Of a DNA stretch of 64,000 nucleotides, positions 47,598-57,494 are shown piece by piece. The translations under genes and the position numbers were made by a program. The DNA is from Poa pratensis (Eukaryota; Streptophyta; Magnoliopsida; Poales; Poaceae). The DNA is taken from contig CAMZMU010000111.1 of NCBI GenBank assembly GCA_947311845.1, positions 26,835,046-26,899,045 on the forward strand, in the 5' to 3' direction. The stretch's first letter is position 1. Every line of letters starts with the position of its first letter. Below the pieces are notes generated by a model. The model saw only the letters and a program-made list of their open reading frames with translations, made no database searches and had not been told where the DNA came from.

Positions 47598-47638
47598 TTT
47601 TTTTTTCGAGGAAGACGGGGGGATTGCTCCCCACCGGT
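47598..47638 (-). mobile_element. 41-bp retroposed insert with 15-bp target duplication
   Basis: ACGGACGTTTTAACC occurs at 47583-47597 and 47639-47653 around a 41-bp insert that begins with nine T. Read on the minus strand it is a short unique tail ending CTTCCTCG then A9, the signature of a severely 5'-truncated LINE or SINE. A similar T-run plus TCGAAGAGGGC string at 39510 suggests the same 3' end family. Confidence 0.75.
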
Positions 47639-47780
47639 ACGGACGTTTTAACCTCACCTGATCATAGTGAAAATTTGTTGGCTGACGTGTGTGATTTTTC
47701 TCTTTCATCTTAAAAAGGGTTTTCCACGTTAAAATATCGTGTCCTCGTTGCGTGCATCTTTTATTTTTAATCGTTAAGTT

Positions 47781-48180
47781 ATACTGAACAGGGTCTAAGT
47801 GTTAGGCTGACGATTGCCCTTGATGCACTTGACGTTCGAGAACTTTTCTTGTTAGCGGAAGCCTGACGAGCTTGTTGACCTAGTGGTATTTCCTCTGTTC
47901 CAAATTAATTGACTTCCATTTATCCAAATGTGCACGTATCTATACTTATAACATGTCTAGATACATCCACATGTGGATAAATATAAGTCAATTAATTTGG
48001 AACGGAGGGAGTAGCTCGTATAGGATTCTGACGAGTTCGTTAAACTAATATATTGCACTGTCGACAACTGATTTTATTATTCATCAGTTGGTACGGCGTT
48101 TGTTAATGGTTAAACCTCATACCGGATGGCCTTGTATAAGAAAAAATGAGTAATTTGTTAGCATTGTTTCGATCGAAACA
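47781..48180. repeat. Local segmental duplication, copy B second part
   Basis: Matches 42155-42778 (AACAGGGTCTAAGTGTTAGG onward), lacking the LINE fragment and carrying a Stowaway at 47889-48011. Confidence 0.8.
47889..48011. mobile_element. Stowaway MITE
   Basis: 123 bp with inverted ends (TTCCTCTGTTCCAAATTAAT and the complement of ATTAATTTGGAACGGAGGGAG) and TA target duplication (47887-47888, 48012-48013). The paralogous site in copy A (GTGCTAGCTCG near 42261) is empty, which confirms the boundaries. Confidence 0.9.
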
Positions 48181-48189
48181 GGCTATATA

Positions 48190-48599
48190 TACAAAGTCCG
48201 ATGTTCAGACTGCATCTTGATTGACAGTCCCATGCCTATACAGGCTAGCCATGGTAGGTCATCGCCCCTAGCTAATTGTTCTCCACTTCTCCAAGTCAGA
48301 GAACCTGAGGCCAAGGGAAGCAAGTTGACTTTGTGCTGCAGACATATTAGAACCATTACACGTGCTTAGCCTATCTAGAACTAGAACCTGTATTACACTA
48401 GGTCAAAGCAAACACACACAACAGGGACATGCCAGTGCGCACTACTGAGAAGTCCTATGGCGGCATGCAGCATCAAGCTCATACGCAGCAGTGCAGCACG
48501 CACGAATAATTCATCCGAGTCGACAGATCCTCCGCTGCCGGCGGCGCGCCGCCCGTTCGGCCGGTTGGGTTGCCTCCGGCGCAGGCCGTTTACATTTTG
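48190..48599. repeat. Local segmental duplication, copy C, truncated
   Basis: A more diverged third copy. 48195-48440 aligns with 41590-41850 and 45370-45620 (CACAGGCTAG/ATACAGGCTAGCC, CCTGAGGCCAAGGGAA). 48545-48593 aligns with 42040-42092 (TTGCCTCCGGCGCAGGCCGT). It is cut off by the CACTA element at 48600. Confidence 0.7.
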
Positions 48600-49255
48600 C
48601 ACTACCAGAAATCACAAATTTGCCGTGGGACAAAAATAACACGGCAAAGCCACTTCGGAACACGGCAAAGGCTTTGCCGTGCCAACTGCACGGCAAACTG
48701 CCACACGGCCTAATACGCCACGGCAACGAACGTTTGCCGTGTGCTTCCTCCAAAACAGCACGGCAAATACTTTGCCGTGTGCCAGGCCACACCCAGCACG
48801 GCACAGACCTGTCAGAGAGGGTCAACCCTCTCCCCGGGTCCACACATCTTTGCCGTGTGCTCTTCGTTACGACGCACGGCAAACACCCGTCTTTGCCGTG
48901 TGCGCTTCGCTACGAGACACGGCAAGCACACCGTCTTTGCCGTGTGCTCTACGTTACGATGCACGGCAAACACCCCGTCTTTGCCGTGTGTTCTCTTCCA
49001 GCACTGCACGGCACACACCGGATCTTTGCCGTGCGCTCCGCTCCACACAACACGGCAAAGATGCAATGCCCAGACCCCAGCGTCCACCCCTTTGCCATGT
49101 GGCTATGCCCAGACGACACGGCAAAGGTACCAAATGGTCATCCCACACTACCAGAATGCACAGGTGGGCGCCACGTGTAGGCTTTGCCGTGTGGCTATGC
49201 ACGGCAAAGACCTTTGCCGTGTGCATATACACGGCAAAGTGACCATATGGCACCA
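48600..49255. repeat. CACTA subterminal repeat array
   Basis: About twenty copies of TTTGCCGTG or CACGGCAAA occur, often as inverted pairs about 20-40 bp apart, interspersed with tandem segments sharing TTCGTTACGA. Long frames on both strands are by-products of the repeats. Confidence 0.9.
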
Positions 49256-49855
49256 TTTTAATCTGTTTTTTTAATCCCTGCAATTCAAAACAATATAACC
49301 ACATAATTCACATCCACATAATTCCCAGAACTCATTTCAGCACATATATATGCATATAACCACATAATTCACATCCACAGCCATATAAAAGTTCACAAAA
49401 CCACATAGAAATTCACAAAGCCACATAAACATGCACAAGGTACATAAGTCCATGCATATACAAGCACAAGATCCATAGCCCAAGGTCCAGCTCCATCCAT
49501 ACATGTTGCTTGAGCTGCACATGCCGGCAAAGTAAAATTCAGTGAGCCAAGCATTGCAAGAGAATGCCAACACTTTGAACATGAGAATTCAAACATTGGA
49601 GATCAAATGGTACTAAACCAAGTGTAGCACTTCTACTCTTATCAGTACTAAGCAAGTTAAGATGTTAGTAAACACTTTGAACATGAGAATCCCTCTAAGC
49701 AAGTTCAGATGCTACTAAACCAAGTGTAGCACTTCTACTCTTATCACTACTATCAAACATTGGAGATCAAATTGGTTTTCATATGTGGATCGATGTGAGA
49801 CATAAAAGTAAGTTTTCGAACGAGAGTGCTAGCAAGTTGGAATGGTAACTAACCT
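49256..49855. other. AT-rich CACTA region beyond the gene
   Basis: Contains CATATAACCACATAATTCAC repeated at about 49296 and 49352 and a diverged repeat pair near 49610-49745 (AGTGTAGCACTTCTACTCTT). It is downstream of the minus-strand gene and has no coding sequence. Confidence 0.6.
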
Positions 49856-51473
49856 CTACTGGCCTTCCGGCGGCAGAGTAGGATTGTCCTACATGTTTGC
49901 AAAAAAATGATGAGTTTGACAAGTTCAACTAATGGGTAAAATTTGACAAGTTCAACAAACTAAATTTTGACAAGTTGAACTAAAGTGGCAATGGCATGGC
50001 TAACTAAAGTGGCAATGACATTTTGACAAGTCATGCGAGCATACCCACGGGAGCCTCCGGGCAACGCTAGGGTTGGAGAGACGGGGCTGCCCCTCCGGAT
50101 TGTCCTGGCCACGAAGCGGCGGCGCCATCGAGTGAGATCCACCCGCCGATCCTGGATTCACCTACAACATGAAAAAAGTCTCGCATTACACAAGTAATTT
50201 AGTTACAACAATAAGATGGATAGAATGACATGTTTGAGAACATACCCATGGGAACATCGGTGGAGCCGGTGGAGGGAACATTCCCATGGCAACAGCCCCG
50301 TCCGCAGGAGAAAGGCGTTGCATCGTGCCATACATCCACTCCATCATCTGCCTCTGATGCTCCTGCTGCTGCCGCATCTGCTCCTGCTGCTGCTCCAGTT
50401 GCTGCTCATAGAGCACCTGCTTCTGTCGGAGCTCGTCGACAGCTAGACTCGAAACTCGTGGGCGGGTCTCCACAGCAGACGCACCGGACGCCCTCCCACT
50501 GCGGACCTGGCGTAGAGACGGGACGGTGCGAGGGTCGATGGAGCCGTCACCTATCCACAAGCGGCCATTCGCCGCGCCTTGCCCCGCAAGCACGACAGCC
50601 TCGACGTCAAGTGGACTGGTGAGAGGGTCAGCTTCCTCACCGTTGCGCTCCTTGAACTTCTCCCTGTACCCCTTGCTCCGGAGCTCGGCGGTCTGGCTGA
50701 TCCACATCGACCCTGTCTCAGGATCCGGCGTATCCCTGGTACGCATCTTTTCCCAAACGGCGAAGGGCAAGGGGTCTACGCCGGTCTTCAATTTCTGCAA
50801 AGATGGCACGAACATAGGTGAAAAGGAGACGATATTGCAAAAGAGAGCACGAACATAGGTGGATTAAAGAATGCATTTGCTCACCTCATTTTGTATGCAT
50901 TGGGAGAGGCTGAGGTTGCCTTGGCGGTGTGTTCCACCCTTGTTCTCCGCCCGCTTTGCCTTTCCCTCCGCGTGTATCTTGAGATACTCCTGGCTAGTCC
51001 ACCACGCTATCATCGCGACGTGGCAGTCCTTGTTATTACCGACGTACGGAGGAGGCACCTACATGCACAGAACACACATATTAATGATATTACACGGCGG
51101 TCAACAAAATCGATTATATAGAAATGACGCTACCTGCATGTACTGCCATGGCTGCATCAAGATGTCCCGAGCACGCTTCTTTTCCAGCGCAATGTTCTTT
51201 TCGGTGTACCAAGTGCGGACAGAGTTCACGCGAGCCTCGTAGTGCATGTCCGTCACCATCTTAGAGGCCATCGTCAAAAGGATGGCCTCGCACTTGGCCT
51301 TGTCCTCCTCCCGACAGGTGAAGAAGTTCTACAAGCATGCACACATAGGTAAAATAGGGTCAAAGCCATTAGTGCAATCTCGGATTTATAGAATGATGAG
51401 AAGTCAAACAAACTTACCCAGAAATAGCCGAGTGTCTTAACCCCCATGTTGAGGTACTCGTCATCGGGATCCT
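49856..51473 (-). CDS. CACTA-encoded Ptta/En/Spm-type protein, 5' truncated
   Basis: Minus-strand exons, all joined in phase 0: 51473-51417 (partial, ends KTLGYFW), 51328-51134 (65 codons, NFFTCREEDKAKCEA ... QPWQYMQ), 51058-50885 (58 codons, VPPPYVGNNKD ... WWTSQEYLKIHAEGKAKRAE ... CIQNE), 50794-50246 (183 codons), 50161-50045 (39 codons) and 49888-49856 (ends LPPEGQ and stop). GT/AG borders fit each intron. The W...S.EY...GKAKRAENKGG.HR.G block matches the plant transposase Ptta/En/Spm family, thought to bind subterminal repeats. Exon 4 ends in a Gln-rich coiled coil (YEQQLEQQQEQMRQQQEH). The 5' end is separated by the retrotransposon at 51474, so this copy is broken. Confidence 0.8.
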
Positions 51474-52481
51474 TGTGAGGACCCCTCAGACCACCGGTCC
51501 CAGATGCCCACGTTATGTAACCAGACCACGATCCCAATGATCAGTGCATCGTGATCACATAACCAACATGGTATACAGAGTTACATCATTTAACGTTCAT
51601 ACAAATCTTACACCAATGAATAGTGGTCACATGACCAAGTCTGCACCCATCGTCACGCAGGACGGAATTAACTACGATATAGCGGAAGCTTTCGGCTAGC
51701 GTCGGCCCTCGTCACCACCGGACGCATTCCCACAGAGCAGTTGACCGGTGACACTCAGTTGGCGTAGTCGTCGGCGTACTGCTCCTCCTCGTCGTCCATC
51801 TCCTCGTTGAAATCTGGACGTTTGAATATCCAGGGACACAGCCATGAGTACAATTACATACTCGCAATACCACCCCAAGGCTTAAGATTCTTATGGTAAT
51901 GCAGGAAAACATTTTCGAAAACTAGGATAGCTGCTATATATTGCTATAGGGCTTAGTTTTCGCAAACGATGCTTTCAGACATAGAGAATACGACATCTCT
52001 ATATCTTTGTTGAAGAAGGTATTTGGAGATATAATTCTCCTTCTTGTAGAAATGGCAGAAACCATTTCCATGTTTTGAAAACACTTTTGTAAAACTTTTT
52101 CAAACACTAGGATAGGGATGCCCCCTTTTTCCTGTCCGGGATCCGACTGGTTGACTCCCCGAGACCAACCATCTTCTTCCCAAAATCCGTACCTCCCAGG
52201 TACCTCCTTGATGCCTCCTTTTCCTTTGCCGAAAACAGTTTTATTTTTCAAAAAACATAAAAGTGCCCATACGCCTAGATCGGTGGCCTTTCCAACCGTC
52301 CATGACCGCGGACACGGCTATTCGAATAGTTTTACACTCTGCAGAGGTGGTGCACTTTCACCACACCAAACAGTCATTCCGCCGTGATCAGCCACGGTCC
52401 GTCATACGTCAGTATGCGGGGTTCGGATAACATGATCAAAGCTTTCCCCTAATCCACCCTAGTACAGAGGACTCCCGCTAG
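51474..52481 (-). repeat. 3' LTR remnant of the Met-primed element
   Basis: Aligned colinearly with 61226-62233, with about ten differences by eye. The break at 52481/52482 falls in CCCGCTAGG, where the other copy continues TTTGTTTCCC. Confidence 0.9.
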
Positions 52482-54069
52482 GTATAGTCACACGTCAGTT
52501 GGGAACCCCAAGAGGAAGGTATGATGAGCACAGCAGCAAGTTTTCCCTCAGTAAGAAACCAAGGTTTAATCGAACCAGTAGGAAATCTCGAAGCTACGAA
52601 GGTTGTTGGTGCAGGAATGTAGTGCGGCGCAACACCAGGGACTCCGGTGCCAACGTGGAACCTGCACAACACAATCAAATCACTTTGCCCCAACTTAACA
52701 GTGAGGTTGTCAATCTCACCGGCTTGCTGAAAACAAAGAGTTAAACGTATGGTGTGGAAAATGATGTTTGTTTGCAGAGAATGAAAGAGAACAATGATTG
52801 CAGTAGGTTGTATTTCAGATGTAAAAGAATGGACCGGGGTCCACAGTTCACTAGTGGTGTCTCTCCAATAAGATAAATAACATGCTGGGTAAACAAATTA
52901 CAGCTGGGCAATTGACAAATAGAGAAAGCATAACAATGCACATACATATCATGATGACTACTATGAGATTTACTTAGGGCATTACGACAAAATACATAGA
53001 CCGCCATCCAGCATGCATCTATGCCTAAAAAGTCCACCTTCGGGTTAGCATCCGCACCCCTTCCAGTATTAAGTTGCAAGCAACAGACAATTGCATTAAG
53101 TACTGTGCGTAATGTAAACGATACAAATATCCTTAGACAAAGCATCATTAGGTTATCCCTAGTGGCAACAGCACATCCACAACCTTAGAACTTTCTGTCA
53201 CTGTCCCAGATTCAATGGAGGCATGAACCCACTATCTAGCATAAATACCCCCTCTTGGAGTTACAAGTATCAACTTGGCCAGAGCCTCTACTAGCAACGG
53301 AGAGCATGCAAGATCATAAACAACACATATAAGATAGATCTATAATCAACTTGACATAGTATTCAATATTCATCGGATCCCAGCAAACACAACATGTAGC
53401 ATTACATAAAGATGATCTTGATCATGATAGGCAGCTCACAAGATCTAAACATGGAAGTACAAGTGGAGAAGACAACCATCTAGCTACTGCTATGGACCCG
53501 TAGTCCAAAGATGAACTACTCACGCATCAGTCCGGAGGCGGGCATGGTGATGTAGAGCCCTCCGGTGATGATTCCCCTCTCCGGCAGGGTGCCGGAGGAG
53601 AACTTCTGAACCCCCCGAGTTAGGGTTGACGGCGGCGGCGTCTCTGTATCTGTTCTGGAAAATTGGCTCTCGGTACTAGGGTTTTCGGGGACGAAGGAAT
53701 AAATAGGCGAAGGGGCAGCGTCGGGGGAGCGAGGAGGCTCCCTCCCCATAGGCTGGCGCGGCAGTGGGCCCAGCCGCGCCGCCATATGGGGTGGGCCCCC
53801 TGCTGGCCTTCCTCGACTCTTCTTCGGTCTTCTGGAACACTCCGGGAAAATAAGTGGGCTTTTGTTTCGTCCGATTCCGAGAATATTTGCAGAAGTACTT
53901 TTCTGGAAACAAAAACAGCAGAAAACAGGAACTGGCGCTTCGGCATCTTGTTAATAGGTTAGTTCCAGAAAATGCATAAAAACATTATAAAGTGTGAATA
54001 AAACATGTAGGTATTGTCATAAAACTAGCATGGAACGTAAGAAATTATAGATACGTTGGAGACGTATCA
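52482..54069 (-). repeat. 3' LTR of the nested pol-less element
   Basis: 1588 bp, matching 57503-59095. It lacks the terminal TGATGCGC because of the junction deletion. Confidence 0.95.
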
Positions 54070-56599
54070 AGCATCCCCAAGCTTAGTTCCTACTCGCCCT
54101 CGAGTAGGTAAACGATAAAAAGAATAATTTCTGAAGTGACATGCTACCAACATAATCTTGATCAACACTATTGTAAAGCATATGAGATGAATGAAGTGAT
54201 CCAAAGCAATGATCTATAGTTTGCTAACAAAATAGATAATGACTAAACAACTGAATCATATAGCAAAACTTTTCATGAATAGTACTTTCAAGACAAGTAT
54301 CAAAAAGTCTTGCATAAGAGTTAACTCAAAAGCAATAGATTCTAAATAAAAGGTTTTGAAGCAACACAAAGGAGGATTTAAGTTTCAGCAATTGCTTTCA
54401 ACTTTCAACATGCATATCTCATGGATAATTGTCAACACAAAGTAATATAATAAGTGCAATAAGCAAGCATGTAAGAATCAATGCACACAGTTGACACAAG
54501 TGTTTGCTTCTAAGATAGAAAGAAGTAGGTAAACTGACTCAACATAAAGTAAAAGATAGGCCCTTCGCAGAGGGAAGCAGGGATTAAATCATGTGCTAGA
54601 GCTTTTCAAGTTTTTGAAATCATATAGAGAGCATAAAAATAAAGTTTTGAGAGGTGTTTGTTGTTGTCAACGAATGGTAGTGGGCACTCTAACCCCCTTG
54701 TCAACCAGACTTTCAAGAGCGGCTCCCATGAAGGACGTTATCTCTACCAGCAAGGTAGATCATCCCTCTTCTCTTTTGTTTACACATGTATTTTAGTGAT
54801 ATTTATAGATGACACTCCTCCCAACCTTTTGCTTTCACAAGCCATGGCTAACCGAATCCTCGGGTGCCTTCCAACATTTCACATACCATGGAGGAGTGTC
54901 TATTGCAAAATTAAGTTGCTTACTGATAAATCAGGGCAAAACATGTGAAGAGAATTATTAATGAAAGTTGATTAATTGGGGCTGGGCACCCCGTTGCCAG
55001 CTCTTTTTGCAAAATTATTGGATAAGCGGATGTATATGCCACTAGTCCATTGGTGAAAGTCTGTCCGGAGTAAATGACAAGATTGAAAGATAAAAACACC
55101 ACATACTTCCTCATGAGCTATAAAACATTGACACAAATAAGAGATAGTAGCTTTTGAATTGTTTAAAGGTAGCACATGAAGTATTTACTTGGAATGGCAG
55201 AAAAATACCACATAATAGGTAGTTATGGTGGACACAAATGGCACGGGTTTTGGCTCAAGGTTTGGATGCACGAGAAGCATTCCCTCTCAGTACAAGGCTT
55301 TGGCTAGCAAGGTTGTTTGAAGCAAACACAAGTATAAACCGGACAGCAAGACTTACATAAGAACGTATTGCAAGCATTATAAGACTCTACACTGTCATCC
55401 TTGTTGCTCAAACACTTTTACCAGAAAATATCTAGACCTTAGAGAGACCAATCATGCAAACCAATTTTCAACAAGCTCTACGGTAGTTTTCCACTAATAG
55501 GCTTAAACTACATGATGCAAGAGCTTAAACATGATCTACTTGAGAGCTCAAAACAATTGCCAAGCATCAAATTATTCAAAACAATATACCAACTACCACA
55601 TGAAGCATTTTCTGTTTCCAACCAAATGATCAATAAGTAAATGCTGCGGCTTTCAGCTTTCGCCATGAATACTAAAAAGTAAAACGAAGAACAAGTGTTC
55701 ACATGAAAAAGCGGAGCGTGTCTCTCTCCAACACAAGCAAGCTGGGATCCGATTTTATTCAGAAAACTAAAATAACAAAACAAAAAAAAAGCACACGGAC
55801 GCTCCAAGTAAAGCACATAAGATGTGACGGAATTAAAATATAGTTTCACTAGAGGTGACCTGATAATTTGTTGATGAAGAAGGGGATGCCTTGGGCATCC
55901 CCAAGCTTAGACGCTTGAGTCTTCTTGAAATATGTGGGGATGAACCACGGGGGCATCCCCAAGCTTTGACTTTTCACTCTTCTTGATCATATTATATCAT
56001 CCTCCTCTCTTGATCCTTGAAAACTTCCTTCACACCAAACTCAAAGCAATCTCATTAGAGGGTTAGTGCATATCAAAAATTCACATGTTCAGCAAGGACA
56101 CAATCATTCCCAACACTTCTGGACATTACCCAAGGCTACTGAAATTTAATGGAGCAAAGAAATCCACTCAAACACAGTAAAAGAGGCAATGCGAAATAAA
56201 AGGCAGAATCTGTCAAAAACAGAACAGTCCGTAAAGACGGAATTTTTCGAGGCACTTAACATGCTCAGATGGAAAAGCTCCAGTTGAATGAAAGTTGCGT
56301 ACATATCTGAGGATTACTCATGAATTTTTTCAGGATTTTTCGAATTTTCTACAGAGAGAAAAGCTCAAAACCGTGACAGCTAACAAATCTGTTTCTGCGC
56401 AGAAATCCAAATCTAGTATCAACTTTCTTATCAAAGACTTTACTTGGCACAACAATGCAAGAAAATAAAGATACAAAGGTGTTGCTACAGTAGCAGCAAA
56501 ACCTTGACTCAAAAACAAAAATTGCAGAAATAAAACAATGGGTTGTCTCCCATAAGCGCTTTTCTTTAACGCCTTTCAGCTAGGCGCAGAAAGTGAAAA
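54070..56599 (-). other. Non-coding internal region of the pol-less element
   Basis: 2.5 kb without coding sequence. The stretch 54525-55315 is homologous to 7556-8260 of the Athila-like element. Polypurine-tract-like complements (CCCCAAGCTT) occur at 54075, 55899 and 55957. At 56540-56590 is a GGGTTGTCTCC/AAGCGCTT motif also found at 18085-18135. Confidence 0.8.
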
Positions 56600-57244
56600 T
56601 CAAGTAACATCAAGAGAAGAAGCATCCAAAGAGAGGTCGGAAGTTTTCTCAACAATGCATTGTATCTTGTCTATATAGGTTTCAGAATTCCCTTTCTCAA
56701 TACCCTCAGGCTCATCATATTCATCAAATGGATTTTCAGGAACAATCCAATCAAAATTCTTTTCTAGTGCCTCATGCATTCCTATAAGCTTAAAAGGTAT
56801 TGGTATTTTAACTTCCCCCTCACATTTGGTTTCTTTTGTGTACTTCAACCTCTCCTTTTCAAGTTTTTCAAGTGTATTAACAATATCAATATAATATCCA
56901 AACACCTTATATTTCATAAAAACCTTCCTAGCTTCCCTAGCAACATCACCAAATTCTTTAAGTAAAGTCTCTAAAACAAAATCTTTCTTTTCACCATCCT
57001 CCGTATCATGGAGTTTTAGAAACATGTGCTGCATTATGGGACTAAGATTAACAAATCGAGCTTCCAACATGTGAACTAAAGAAGCTGTAGCAATTTCATA
57101 GTTCGGAGCAAGTTCTACCAAGGATCTATCTTCAAAATCTTCAACCATGCTAACATGATTAAAGAATTCCTCAATGTTATCTCTTCCAATGATAGACCCG
57201 CTACCCACAGATATTTCCTTTTTAGTGTACTTAGGGAGAAGCAT
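56600..57244 (-). CDS. Unrecognised ORF in gag position of the pol-less element
   Basis: 214 residues from the ATG at 57244 (MLLPKYTKKEISVG) to the stop at 56600. The open frame extends upstream toward the primer site, but I prefer this Met because the upstream part is hydrophobic, simple-repeat translation. It is acidic and mostly helical, with ARFVNLSPIMQHMFLKLHD, a Lys/Glu-rich middle, and VPENPFDEYDEPEG near the C-terminus. I see no gag signature, zinc knuckle, protease or catalytic motif. Its position directly after the primer site suggests a gag-like or accessory role; function unknown. The frame is intact, in line with the young LTRs. Confidence 0.6.
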   Translation of the reverse strand: MLLPKYTKKEISVGSGSIIGRDNIEEFFNHVSMVEDFEDRSLVELAPNYEIATASLVHMLEARFVNLSPIMQHMFLKLHDTEDGEKKDFVLETLLKEFGDVAREARKVFMKYKVFGYYIDIVNTLEKLEKERLKYTKETKCEGEVKIPIPFKLIGMHEALEKNFDWIVPENPFDEYDEPEGIEKGNSETYIDKIQCIVEKTSDLSLDASSLDVT

Positions 57245-57465
57245 GATGAAATAACAAAAGCTAAAACGGAAAATAACTAGATGCAAGTAACTAATTTTTT
57301 TGTGTTTTTGATATAAAGAAACCGAAATAAATAAAGCAAACAAGTAACTAATTTTTTTGTGTTTTTGATATATAGCAAACAAGACAGAAAATAAAATAAA
57401 GCAAGACAATAAACAAAGTAAAGAGATTGGGTGTGAGAGACTCCCCTTGCAGCAGCAACTAGAAA

Positions 57466-57483
57466 TCCCCGGCAACGGCGCCA
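57466..57483 (-). other. tRNA-Asp primer-binding site of the pol-less element
   Basis: The plus strand reads TCCCCGGCAACGGCGCCA, identical to the 3' end of plant tRNA-Asp, 11 nt from the LTR at 57495. Confidence 0.9.
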
Positions 57484-57494
57484 GAAAATGTGCT

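Larger units (their letters stand above)
46981..47780. other. Spacer in copy B of the duplication
   Basis: No gene is recognised. It holds a 95-bp tandem duplication (47413-47507 and from 47508) and a tiny retroposed insert at 47598-47638. Confidence 0.6.

Noticed and set aside
48600..49255. Regularly spaced short repeats that could suggest a CRISPR-like array
   Set aside because: Repeats occur in both orientations at irregular spacing next to a CACTA terminus; they are transposase-binding subterminal repeats in a plant genome.
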